Source: Cloacibacterium sp964530915
Lineage (GTDB): Bacteria > Bacteroidota > Bacteroidia > Flavobacteriales > Weeksellaceae
Reading direction: 5' to 3'
DNA length: 23,242 nucleotides
NCBI GenBank assembly: GCA_964530915.1
Contig: CAZHCK010000036.1
Location: 1-23,242, forward strand
Notes under the pieces: generated by a model
What the model saw: the letters and a program-made list of their open reading frames with translations, nothing else
Databases searched by the model: none
What the model was told of the DNA's origin: nothing
Made by a program: the position numbers and the translations under genes
Part shown: piece by piece, positions 5,916-13,005 of the stretch
How positions within the stretch are numbered: the stretch's first letter is position 1
How the letters are laid out: every line of letters starts with the position of its first letter

Positions 5916-7493
5916 ATGGCAGAAATAAATCCGGCTGAAGTTTCAGCAATTTTAAAACAACAGTTAGCCAACTTTGATACACAAACAAATGTAGAAGAAG
6001 TGGGTACAGTATTACAAATTGGAGACGGTATCGCTCTAGTTTACGGTTTAGAAAATGTACAATACGGTGAATTAGTAAAATTCGAATCAGGAATTGAAGG
6101 TATTGTATTAAACCTTGCAGAAGACAATGTAGGTGTTGCACTTCTTGGAGAATCTAAAAGAGTAAAAGAAGGAGATACGGTAAGAAGAACTGAAAGAATC
6201 TCTTCTATTAAAGTAGGAGAAGGTCTTTTAGGAAGAGTAGTAGATACTCTAGGTAATCCTATCGATGGTAAAGGTCCTGTAACTGGTGATCTTTATGAAA
6301 TGCCACTAGAAAGAAAAGCTCCAGGAGTAATTTTCCGTCAACCGGTAAATGAACCACTTCAGACAGGTATCGTAGCAATTGACTCTATGATTCCAATCGG
6401 AAGAGGACAAAGAGAGTTGATCATCGGAGATAGACAAACTGGTAAAACTACCGTTGCTATCGACACTATTTTGAACCAAAAAGAATTTTATGATGCTGGT
6501 CAACCTGTATTTTGTATCTACGTTGCTGTAGGTCAAAAAGGTTCTACTGTAGCACAAATCGTAAAAACTTTAGAAGATAAAGGAGCTTTAGCTTACACCG
6601 TTGTGGTAGCAGCAAACGCTTCAGACCCTTCTCCAATGCAGGTGTATGCACCAATGGCTGGAGCTGCAATCGGAGAATATTTCAGAGACACAGGTAGACC
6701 AGCACTAATTGTTTATGATGATTTATCTAAACAAGCGGTAGCTTACCGTGAGCTTTCTCTATTATTAAGAAGACCACCAGGTCGTGAAGCATATCCTGGA
6801 GACGTTTTCTATCTTCACTCAAGATTATTAGAAAGAGCTGCTAAAGTAATTAAAGATGATACCATCGCTTCTCAAATGAACGATTTACCAGAATCATTAA
6901 AACCAATGGTAAAAGGAGGAGGTTCATTAACGGCTCTTCCAATCATCGAAACTCAAGCAGGTGACGTATCAGCATATATTCCTACCAACGTAATTTCGAT
7001 TACAGACGGACAGATCTTCTTAGAGTCAGATTTATTCAACTCTGGGGTTAGACCAGCGATTAACGTAGGTATTTCTGTATCGAGAGTAGGTGGTAACGCT
7101 CAGATTAAGTCTATGAAAAAAGTTTCTGGTACATTGAAACTTGACCAAGCTCAGTACAAAGAATTAGAAGCTTTTGCTAAATTTGGTTCTGACTTAGATG
7201 CTGCTACTATGGCGGTAATCGCAAAAGGAGAAAGAAACGTAGAAATTCTTAAACAACCAGTAAACTCTCCACTACCTGTAGAATCACAAGTAGCGATGAT
7301 TTACGCAGGAACTGAAAACTTATTGAGAAACGTTCCTGTAAGAAAAGTAAGAGAATTCCAAGTAGAATACGTAGACTTCTTAAAAAACAAACATCCAGAA
7401 GTAATGGCTGCTCTTAAATCAGGTAAGATTGATGACAGTTTAACAGGTGTTCTTAAGCAAGTAGCTACAGATTTAGCTTCTAAATACAACTAA
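5916..7493 (+). CDS. atpA: ATP synthase F1 subunit alpha
   Basis: 525 residues, full length. The beta-barrel domain (about 1-100) is followed by the nucleotide-binding domain with the P-loop GDRQTGKT at 171-178, in the same place as in other alpha subunits (E. coli 169-176). The ISVSRVGGNAQ motif carries the Arg (about 390) that reaches into the catalytic site of the neighbouring beta subunit. The C-terminal helical domain ends normally. Alpha makes the non-catalytic nucleotide sites and alternates with beta in the F1 hexamer. The gene for beta (atpD) is not in this window. The spacer to atpG (72 nt) holds a large inverted repeat. Confidence 0.97.
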   Translation: MAEINPAEVSAILKQQLANFDTQTNVEEVGTVLQIGDGIALVYGLENVQYGELVKFESGIEGIVLNLAEDNVGVALLGESKRVKEGDTVRRTERISSIKVGEGLLGRVVDTLGNPIDGKGPVTGDLYEMPLERKAPGVIFRQPVNEPLQTGIVAIDSMIPIGRGQRELIIGDRQTGKTTVAIDTILNQKEFYDAGQPVFCIYVAVGQKGSTVAQIVKTLEDKGALAYTVVVAANASDPSPMQVYAPMAGAAIGEYFRDTGRPALIVYDDLSKQAVAYRELSLLLRRPPGREAYPGDVFYLHSRLLERAAKVIKDDTIASQMNDLPESLKPMVKGGGSLTALPIIETQAGDVSAYIPTNVISITDGQIFLESDLFNSGVRPAINVGISVSRVGGNAQIKSMKKVSGTLKLDQAQYKELEAFAKFGSDLDAATMAVIAKGERNVEILKQPVNSPLPVESQVAMIYAGTENLLRNVPVRKVREFQVEYVDFLKNKHPEVMAALKSGKIDDSLTGVLKQVATDLASKYN

Positions 7494-7500
7494 AAAATCA

Positions 7501-7556
7501 TTCAAAATTCCGAATTCAAGATTCTGATTTTGAATTCGGAATATTAAATTTTGAAT
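7501..7556. repeat. Inverted repeat with 7-bp periodicity between atpA and atpG
   Basis: A perfect 13-bp inverted repeat, ATTCCGAATTCAA at 7507-7519 and TTGAATTCGGAAT at 7530-7542, surrounds a 10-nt loop. An outer pair, TTCAAAA at 7501-7507 and TTTTGAA at 7549-7555, could extend the stem beyond a bulge. The same sequence reads as eight 7-bp units (TTCAAAA, TTCCGAA, TTCAAGA, TTCTGAT, then TTTGAAT, TCGGAAT, ATTAAAT, TTTGAAT). No T-tract follows the stem, so it is not a simple intrinsic terminator. It could stabilise or process the mRNA. Confidence 0.8.
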
Positions 7557-7565
7557 CCATAAAAT

Positions 7566-8423
7566 ATGGCAAATTTAAAAGAAATTAGAGGAAGAATAAC
7601 TTCTATTTCATCTACAATGCAGATTACAAGTGCGATGAAAATGGTTTCGGCTGCGAAACTGAAAAAAGCACAGGATGCAATTGTAATGTTAAGACCTTAT
7701 TCTGAAAAACTTCAAGAAATCATTCAGAATGTAAGTGCAAGCTCTGATTCTGATAACGTTTCTGCTTTTGCACAAAAGAGAGAGGTGAAAAAAGTACTAT
7801 ACATCGCTATTACTTCTAATAGAGGTTTGGCTGGTGCTTTTAACTCATCTATTATCAAAGAATTAAATCACAGAATTTCTAATTCTGCTGTAGAAGTAGA
7901 AGTGTTAACCATCGGGAAAAAAGTTTTTGATGCAGTAAAGAAAAACAGAACAGTATATGATAACCAAAGTGCCATCTTTGACCATATGAGTTTTGAAAAA
8001 GTATCAAAAGTGACTTCTGCTGTGATGAAGGATTTCAGCCAAGGAAAATTTGATGAAGTACATCTAATTTATAATAAATTTTTAAATGCTGCTAATCAAG
8101 AAGTAAAAACTGAACAGTTATTACCAATATCAATGCCGGAAACTGATGGTAATGCAAACAGTGATTATATTTTTGAACCTAACAGAAACGAGATTTTGGA
8201 TAGCCTAATTCCTAAATCTATTAAAACGCAAGTGTACAAAGCAGTGCTAGATTCTATCGCATCTGAACATGGAGCGAGAATGACAGCAATGCACAAAGCG
8301 ACTGACAACGCACAAGTACTTAAAAATGATTTGGTAATTTTCTATAACAAAGCGCGTCAAGCTGCGATTACCAATGAAATTTTAGAAATCGTTTCTGGTG
8401 CAGAAGCACTTAAAAACAGCTAA
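7566..8423 (+). CDS. atpG: ATP synthase F1 subunit gamma
   Basis: 285 residues, normal length. The N-terminal helix MANLKEIRGRITSISSTMQITSAMKMVSAAKLKKAQ and the C-terminal GARMTAMHKATDNA...ITNEILEIVSGAEAL are the two conserved ends that form the rotating coiled coil inside the alpha-beta hexamer. The middle segment (ITSNRGLAGAFNSSI) is the usual globular fold. Gamma transmits c-ring rotation to the catalytic sites. It is the last gene of the locus and is followed by a strong terminator at 8451-8482, so no atpD or atpC can be read from this transcript. Confidence 0.97.
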   Translation: MANLKEIRGRITSISSTMQITSAMKMVSAAKLKKAQDAIVMLRPYSEKLQEIIQNVSASSDSDNVSAFAQKREVKKVLYIAITSNRGLAGAFNSSIIKELNHRISNSAVEVEVLTIGKKVFDAVKKNRTVYDNQSAIFDHMSFEKVSKVTSAVMKDFSQGKFDEVHLIYNKFLNAANQEVKTEQLLPISMPETDGNANSDYIFEPNRNEILDSLIPKSIKTQVYKAVLDSIASEHGARMTAMHKATDNAQVLKNDLVIFYNKARQAAITNEILEIVSGAEALKNS

Positions 8424-8450
8424 GAAATATTTCTTTTATACGATAAATGA

Positions 8451-8482
8451 AAGGGCGTCAACTCAGGTTGATGCCCTTTTTT
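8451..8482 (+). terminator. Intrinsic terminator of the ATP synthase operon
   Basis: GGGCGTCAAC (8453-8462) pairs with GTTGATGCCC (8467-8476) with one G:U pair, a TCAG loop and a T6 tract at 8477-8482. It lies 27 nt after the atpG stop. Confidence 0.92.
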
Positions 8483-8549
8483 ATAATGGTAAAATGATAA
8501 GTTCATTTTATGAGTTCACTTTCATGAATGCTGTTCAATTTATTATGAC

Positions 8550-8557
8550 TAATTTTG
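8550..8557 (+). promoter_or_regulatory. Probable -7 box for the histidine kinase gene
   Basis: TAATTTTG at 8550-8557 matches TAnnTTTG and lies 17 bp before the ATG at 8575. No TTG occurs at the proper distance upstream, so the promoter may be weak or activator-dependent. Confidence 0.45.
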
Positions 8558-8574
8558 CATGATTTTTTTAAAAT

Positions 8575-10011
8575 ATGTTTTCTAAAATTACTTCTCTTCG
8601 GGACAAGATTTTTATTGCAATAGTGGTTTTAAACTTATTGTTTATGACCTTTATGGCGGCATTTAATTTTTACAGAGATGGTTTGAGGATGAGAATTCTA
8701 AAAAAGCAGGAACTCGTTCAAACAGAAAACAAAGTCAAAGAAACGTATCGTTACATCCTTAAAGAAAATCACGGCAGTTCTGATTTTCAGGATGCTAAGG
8801 TGAAAGAGACCATCAGCAATAAAATTTTTGAACTCGCCAATGTAAATAATGTAGCAATCACACTATACGATTTGCAAGGAAGAATCATCACCTCTTCTAG
8901 ACCTCAAAAAGAGAATTTATCTTCTGCTTTTTTACAAAAATTATTAAAAACTAAAAGCATTGTTAAGGAACAAGAAACCGCTACTCCCAAAAACAGCATT
9001 TTATATTCTTCTTGGAGCTATTTAAACTACCAAAATAAGCCAATCGCCATTATCAGTACAGAAACGACAGCCAATAAATCTTCATGGTATTATCATTTTA
9101 AAATATTGGTTAAACAGCATTTTTTAGCGATTATTTTCCTATTGATTTTAAGTGGTTATGCAGCTTGGTACATTTCTAAAGGGATTACCAAAAAAATTGC
9201 CCATATTTCTAAAACGTTACAAAAAACCAATGTAGAATATCTAGAAACGCCTATAGAATACAGCGATAGAGACGAGATAAAGCCATTAGTAGATTCGTAC
9301 AATATCATGCTCGAGAAATTGCAAGAGCAAACCAGCATTTTAGCCAGAACAGAGAGAGAAGAAGCATGGCGTGATATGGCGAGACAAATTGCGCATGAAA
9401 TCAATAATCCTTTGACTCCATTGAAACTTTCTGTTCAGAATTTTCAGAGAAAGTACAATCCAGAAGACGAAAATAATGAAGAAAAAGTAAGAAATCTTAC
9501 TCAAGTAGTCGTCAATCAGATTGATATTATTTCTTCTATTACCAAAGCTTTTTCTGATTTTGCCAAAATGCCCGTGAATAATGATGCGCTCATAGATGTG
9601 GTAAAAACAGTGAAATATGCAGTAGATATTTTCCCCGATCACATCATAGAGTTTTCGACTAATGCTGAAGAGATTTATTATAAAATAGATAATATTTACC
9701 TTACTAGAGTGATTACCAATGTAGTGAAAAATGGTATTCAAGCCATTCATCATCAACATAAAAAGGTAAAAGTAGAAATAGAAAACTTACAAGACCGTTT
9801 CTTAATCAAAATTCAAGATAATGGGAGTGGGATTTCTGAAGAAAATAAAGATAAAGTTTTCGAGAAAAAATTTACCACCAAGTCTACAGGAATGGGACTG
9901 GGATTATTCATGGTAAAGAAAATCATAGAAGATTACGAAGGGAAAATTTGGTTTGAATCCATAGAAGATGAAGGAACCACCTTTTTTATAGAATTTTTGA
10001 AAAAATATTAA
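8575..10011 (+). CDS. Membrane-bound sensor histidine kinase (NtrY-like)
   Basis: 478 residues. TM1 is at about 12-33 and TM2 at about 183-202, framing an extracytoplasmic sensor region of about 150 residues with no motif I recognise. A HAMP-like linker follows (about 203-260). The phospho-acceptor His274 is in RQIAHEINNPLTPLK, and the His-Glu-Ile-Asn-Asn-Pro-Leu-Thr-Pro-Leu-Lys form is characteristic of the NtrY/AtoS type. The ATPase domain has the N-box (TNVVKNGIQA), G1 (IQDNGSGI), an F-box (KVFEKKFTTKSTGMGLGLFMV) and G2. It autophosphorylates and passes the phosphate to a response regulator. No regulator is encoded nearby, so it is an orphan here. The next gene starts 12 nt downstream and is probably co-transcribed. 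Confidence 0.9.
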   Translation: MFSKITSLRDKIFIAIVVLNLLFMTFMAAFNFYRDGLRMRILKKQELVQTENKVKETYRYILKENHGSSDFQDAKVKETISNKIFELANVNNVAITLYDLQGRIITSSRPQKENLSSAFLQKLLKTKSIVKEQETATPKNSILYSSWSYLNYQNKPIAIISTETTANKSSWYYHFKILVKQHFLAIIFLLILSGYAAWYISKGITKKIAHISKTLQKTNVEYLETPIEYSDRDEIKPLVDSYNIMLEKLQEQTSILARTEREEAWRDMARQIAHEINNPLTPLKLSVQNFQRKYNPEDENNEEKVRNLTQVVVNQIDIISSITKAFSDFAKMPVNNDALIDVVKTVKYAVDIFPDHIIEFSTNAEEIYYKIDNIYLTRVITNVVKNGIQAIHHQHKKVKVEIENLQDRFLIKIQDNGSGISEENKDKVFEKKFTTKSTGMGLGLFMVKKIIEDYEGKIWFESIEDEGTTFFIEFLKKY

Positions 10012-10023
10012 TAAAATACACAA

Positions 10024-10938
10024 ATGAAATCGAAGTTAATAGTTGTTTTATCAGCCCTGGTATTAAGTTTATCAGGATTTATGCTCTATGACAGTTTAAA
10101 TAACGAATTGTCTCAGGCAGAAATTCAGGAGCAATTCTCAGACCTGAAATCAGATTATGAGTTTATTCAAAAAGATTTAGAAGTAGCAGTAAATGATGTC
10201 AATTTTAGCAACAAAGAAATCATTGCCCAGAAGAAAAGAATAGAAACTTTACTCAAAAAAAACAACATCAGCCAAGATGAATTATTGGAAGCAAAAAGAA
10301 TTATGAGAAATATTTCTCAAACTTTCATTAAGAATTATCAGAATAAAGTAATCATTCTGAATAATCAAGTGACTACGCTGGATACAGAAAAACAAAAACT
10401 TAAAGAAGAAAACGAAAAAGTAACCACAGAAGTAGTGGTGCTAAAAGATAAAGTGACAGAACTAGACCGTAAAATAGAAAGTGAGAAAATCATTTCTAAA
10501 AAGAAAGATGAACTCATCAATTATGCTTCTAAATTATCACTTTCTAATTTTATGCTGAGAAGTTTTAAAGTTAGAAACAGTGGGAAAGAAGTAGAAACAG
10601 ATAAAGCTTCGAGAATAGACCGTATTAAATTCAGTTTTGATATTAATGATAATGTCTTGGCTAAAAGTGGTCAAAAGTTAATCTATATGCTCATCAAAAA
10701 ACCTTCTGGTGAAATTGTAACTTTTAGCAATAGAGCTTCTGGAACTTTTAACTTGAATAACAGAAAAATGCTTTATTCTGATAAAACCACTTTTAATTAC
10801 GAAAAAGGTCAAACCCCAAAACTTGAGTTTGTATGGGATAATGAAGATTTTTCTAGAGGAGATTACATTATGGAAGTATACGAACAAATGCCTACCAATA
10901 CGGTTCTGATAGGAAAAGTGACTAAAACTTTGGAATAA
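10024..10938 (+). CDS. Membrane-anchored coiled-coil protein of unknown function
   Basis: 304 residues. Residues 4-22 (KLIVVLSALVLSLSGFMLY) form an uncleaved anchor or signal peptide. From about 33 to 165 the sequence is strongly heptad-like and charged (for example EIIAQKKRIETLLKKNNI and LNNQVTTLDTEKQKLKEENEK), consistent with a long coiled coil. From about 175 to the end it changes to a beta-rich domain (RIDRIKFSFDINDNVLAKSGQKLIYMLIKKPSGEIV...FEFVWDNEDF-like strands). I recall proteins of this build as widespread but uncharacterised in Flavobacteriia. It begins 12 nt after the sensor kinase, so a role in the same envelope signalling pathway is possible but is inference only. Confidence 0.75.
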   Translation: MKSKLIVVLSALVLSLSGFMLYDSLNNELSQAEIQEQFSDLKSDYEFIQKDLEVAVNDVNFSNKEIIAQKKRIETLLKKNNISQDELLEAKRIMRNISQTFIKNYQNKVIILNNQVTTLDTEKQKLKEENEKVTTEVVVLKDKVTELDRKIESEKIISKKKDELINYASKLSLSNFMLRSFKVRNSGKEVETDKASRIDRIKFSFDINDNVLAKSGQKLIYMLIKKPSGEIVTFSNRASGTFNLNNRKMLYSDKTTFNYEKGQTPKLEFVWDNEDFSRGDYIMEVYEQMPTNTVLIGKVTKTLE

Positions 10939-11018
10939 AAAAATTAAAATACGTAATTAAGCGTATTGTCCGTCATGGTGTATAGCTGTACTTTTGGACT
11001 GTAGATTTAAAGAAAATG

Positions 11019-11065
11019 TTACACAAAAGTGTAATTGAAATATAAAATAAATCGTTTTAAATTTG
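11019..11065 (+). promoter_or_regulatory. Promoter with adjoining dyad, upstream of a candidate RNA
   Basis: TTG at 11035-11037, 20 bp, then TAAATTTG at 11058-11065: a full match to the Bacteroidota promoter consensus. The dyad TTACAC-AAAA-GTGTAA at 11019-11034 abuts the -33 TTG and could be an operator. Transcription would start near 11072. Confidence 0.65.
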
Positions 11066-11071
11066 CACCGT

Positions 11072-11156
11072 AATAGCCAAAAACACAAATGATGATAAAT
11101 TTTCTACTGCAGTAAAATTAAGGTTATTATGTAAACTGCAGTAGAAATTTTTTTTT
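11072..11156 (+). ncRNA. Candidate small RNA or attenuated leader (about 85 nt)
   Basis: The segment lies between a consensus promoter and a hairpin with T9. The stem is 13 bp and perfect (TTTCTACTGCAGT at 11101-11113, ACTGCAGTAGAAA at 11135-11147) with a 21-nt loop, and T9 spans 11148-11156. It contains an 8-codon ORF at 11089-11115 (Met-Met-Ile-Asn-Phe-Leu-Leu-Gln-stop) preceded by an A-rich stretch of the kind used for initiation in this phylum. I do not recognise a known RNA family. It could be a free small RNA or a translation-sensitive leader for the CorC-like gene downstream. Confidence 0.5.
11089..11115 (+). CDS. Possible 8-codon leader peptide
   Basis: ATG ATG ATA AAT TTT CTA CTG CAG TAA. 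The last codons and the stop lie inside the left arm of the hairpin at 11101-11113, so a ribosome reaching the stop would cover that arm. Such a short frame can arise by chance in this AT-rich DNA. I list it because of its position and its A-rich upstream context. Confidence 0.25.
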   Translation: MMINFLLQ

Positions 11157-11200
11157 ACAATAGGAAGTAGTAATTTTCTTCATATTTCGATTTTTAGACC

Positions 11201-11230
11201 AAAAAAGGGTGCGTTTACGCACTCTTTTTT
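11201..11230 (+). terminator. Second intrinsic terminator before the corC-like gene
   Basis: A6 then GGGTGCG (11207-11213), TTTA loop, CGCACTC (11218-11224) and T6 at 11225-11230, with one G:U pair. It is symmetric enough to work in both directions. It ends 66 nt before the ATG at 11297. No gene lies directly upstream of it other than the candidate RNA. Confidence 0.85.
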
Positions 11231-11257
11231 ATTAAACTTTCATATTAAAAATAATCA

Positions 11258-11265
11258 TATATTTG
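11258..11265 (+). promoter_or_regulatory. -7 box for the CorC-like gene
   Basis: TATATTTG at 11258-11265 matches TAnnTTTG and lies 31 bp before the ATG at 11297. The -33 position carries no TTG, only a TTT near 11238-11240. Confidence 0.5.
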
Positions 11266-11296
11266 CATAGATTAATCAATTCACAATTTTTTATAA

Positions 11297-12640
11297 ATGG
11301 ATTACGATAGTGTCGTCAAACTTCTTATTGCATTATTACTCGTATTATTAAACGGTTTTTTCGTAGCGGCGGAATTCTCCATCGTTAAGGTTCGTTATTC
11401 TCAGATTCAAATTAAGGCTGCCGAAGGTAACAAAATGGCGAAACAAGCCGAACACATCATCAAACATTTAGATGCTTATTTATCTGCTACACAATTAGGG
11501 ATTACCTTAGCTTCATTAGCATTAGGTTGGGTAGGAGAAAGCGCTCTGGAACATGTTTTCCATGGCATATTCTCTTATTTCAATATCAATATTGCACCTA
11601 CCATGATTACGACTATTTCTGTGGTAGTCAGTTTTTTAATCATTACCGTAATGCATATTGTTTTTGGGGAGTTAGTACCTAAATCTATTGCCATTAGAAA
11701 ATCAGAAGCTACTACATTATTCATTTCTGCACCATTAAGATTATTCTACAATATTTTCAAACCATTTATTTGGTTAATGAATTTATTTTCAAATGCTTTT
11801 TTGAAATTAATAGGAATCCATCCCGCTTCTGAACACGATATTCACTCTACAGAAGAACTTCAGTTATTGGTGAAACAATCTGCAGACAGTGGTGAGATTG
11901 AAGAAGAAAACTACGAAATCATTAAAAATGCTTTTGATTTTACAGACCACACTGCAAAACAAGTGATGGTGCCTCGTCAAAACATTATTTCTATTGATAT
12001 AGAAGATGATAAAGAAGAAATTCTTAAACAAATCATCGATTGCGGATACTCTAGAATTCCAGTGTTTGAAAACTCTATTGATAATATCATTGGACTTTTC
12101 TACACCAAGGAAATCATGAGAGAATACATCAAAAACAAAGACCTTGATTTAAAAGAGTTTTTGAGAGAAGCATTCTTCGTGGTTGGTAGTAAAAAGATTT
12201 CAGACTTGTTAAATGTTTTCCAACAAAAGAAACAGCATTTAGCTATTGTTATCGATGAATTTGGAGGTACAGAAGGTATTCTTACTTTAGAAGATATTTT
12301 AGAAGAATTGGTAGGCGAAATTCAAGATGAAGAGGATGATGAAGATAAAATTGTAGACCAAGTTGGCGAAAACGTTTTCTGGGTAAAAGCAACTCAACCT
12401 TTAGAAGAAATTAACGAGTGTTTGCCGAAAGAGCTATCAGAAGTTGGTGAATACAATACTTTAGCTGGATTTATCCTGCATCAATTAGAAGATATTCCAG
12501 AAGAAAATCAAGAGTTCGATATCGATGATTATCATTTCAAAATTTTGAAAATGAATAATAAATCGGTAGAATTGGTAGAATTGGTGTATGAACCAAAAGA
12601 TATTGTAGATGACTTAACCGAAGAAATTAGCGAAATCTAA
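11297..12640 (+). CDS. CorC/HlyC-family membrane protein (CNNM, CBS pair, CorC_HlyC)
   Basis: 447 residues. The N-terminal CNNM-type membrane domain (about 1-195) has hydrophobic segments beginning VVKLLIALLLVLLNGFFVAAEFS, then LSATQLGITLASLALGWVGE, and then VVVSFLIITVMHIVFGELVPKSIAI. A pair of CBS domains follows (about 215-335), including VMVPRQNIISIDIEDD and the LAIVIDEFGGTEGILTLEDILEELVGEIQDE motif at its end. A CorC_HlyC domain closes the protein (about 350-435). The family includes magnesium/cobalt exporters and proteins first annotated as haemolysins; 'haemolysin' should not be taken literally. Related GldE proteins serve gliding motility, but nothing here points to that. clpS follows after 45 nt without a visible promoter. 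Confidence 0.9.
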   Translation: MDYDSVVKLLIALLLVLLNGFFVAAEFSIVKVRYSQIQIKAAEGNKMAKQAEHIIKHLDAYLSATQLGITLASLALGWVGESALEHVFHGIFSYFNINIAPTMITTISVVVSFLIITVMHIVFGELVPKSIAIRKSEATTLFISAPLRLFYNIFKPFIWLMNLFSNAFLKLIGIHPASEHDIHSTEELQLLVKQSADSGEIEEENYEIIKNAFDFTDHTAKQVMVPRQNIISIDIEDDKEEILKQIIDCGYSRIPVFENSIDNIIGLFYTKEIMREYIKNKDLDLKEFLREAFFVVGSKKISDLLNVFQQKKQHLAIVIDEFGGTEGILTLEDILEELVGEIQDEEDDEDKIVDQVGENVFWVKATQPLEEINECLPKELSEVGEYNTLAGFILHQLEDIPEENQEFDIDDYHFKILKMNNKSVELVELVYEPKDIVDDLTEEISEI

Positions 12641-12646
12641 TTAATC

Positions 12647-12685
12647 TCAACCTTTACCTTTACCTCAAAGTTAACTTCACTCAAA
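12647..12685. repeat. 6-bp-period repeat tract before clpS
   Basis: Units TCAACC, TTTACC, TTTACC, TCAAAG, TTAACT, TCACTC fill the gap before the clpS start. The first 13 bases, TCAACCTTTACCT (12647-12659), recur exactly at 20106-20118 before the lipid kinase gene. Confidence 0.6.
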
Positions 12686-12973
12686 ATGAAATTTTACGAT
12701 AATCCTCAAAGAGAATATCAGGAAGAAGTAGCTCTTCTAGAACAGGAAGACGAAGTCTATAAATTAGTGCTGCATAATGATGATGTAAACACTTTTGATT
12801 TCGTGATAGAGTGTTTAATCGAAATTTGTAAACATACGCTAGAACAAGCCGAACAATGCACCATTTTGGTACATTACAAAGGCAAATGCACCGTGAAAAC
12901 TGGCAGTATGGAGCTTCTGAAACCCATGCATGAAAAATTAATTTCAAGAGGTCTTACTTCTGAGATTGTATAG
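12686..12973 (+). CDS. clpS: ClpS, adaptor of the ClpAP protease
   Basis: 95 residues, normal for the family. It carries the ligand-binding pocket motif LHNDDVNTFDFV (Asn31, Asp32, Asp33) and the later VHYKGKC segment with His63, matching the residues that hold the N-terminal amine and side chain of N-degron substrates. The acidic N-terminal tail (about 1-22) is the flexible extension that enters the ClpA pore. ClpS delivers proteins with destabilising N-terminal residues to ClpA. No clpA is in this window. It is probably read from the corC-like transcript and is followed by a bidirectional terminator. Confidence 0.95.
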   Translation: MKFYDNPQREYQEEVALLEQEDEVYKLVLHNDDVNTFDFVIECLIEICKHTLEQAEQCTILVHYKGKCTVKTGSMELLKPMHEKLISRGLTSEIV

Positions 12974-12975
12974 AT

Positions 12976-13005
12976 AAAAAAACTCGCTGAAAAGCGAGTT
13001 TTTTA
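12976..13005. terminator. Bidirectional terminator between clpS and the HEAT-repeat gene
   Basis: ACTCGCT (12982-12988) pairs with AGCGAGT (12993-12999) around a GAAA (GNRA) tetraloop. A6 precedes it and a T-tract follows it, so it works for both converging transcripts. Its right T-tract runs into the stop codon (13003-13005) of the minus-strand gene. Confidence 0.92.

Larger units (their letters stand above)
10939..11296. other. 358-nt gene-free region with promoter and two terminators
   Basis: No protein gene of normal size is present. From left to right: a small dyad AATACG-N8-CGTATT; a dyad TTACAC-AAAA-GTGTAA at 11019-11034; a promoter at 11035-11065; an 8-codon ORF; a hairpin with T9 at 11101-11156; a second terminator at 11201-11230; and a -7 box for the next gene at 11258-11265. 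Confidence 0.75.

Noticed and set aside
9340..9759. 139-residue frame antisense to the histidine kinase
   Set aside because: It is the complement of the kinase catalytic region; its composition reflects the opposite strand.
11297..12640. True haemolysin or GldE gliding protein
   Set aside because: The architecture is the general CNNM-CBS-CorC type; no gliding genes or toxin features are in the neighbourhood.
12681..12947. 88-residue frame antisense to clpS
   Set aside because: It lies fully opposite a clear clpS with conserved motifs and has no family features.
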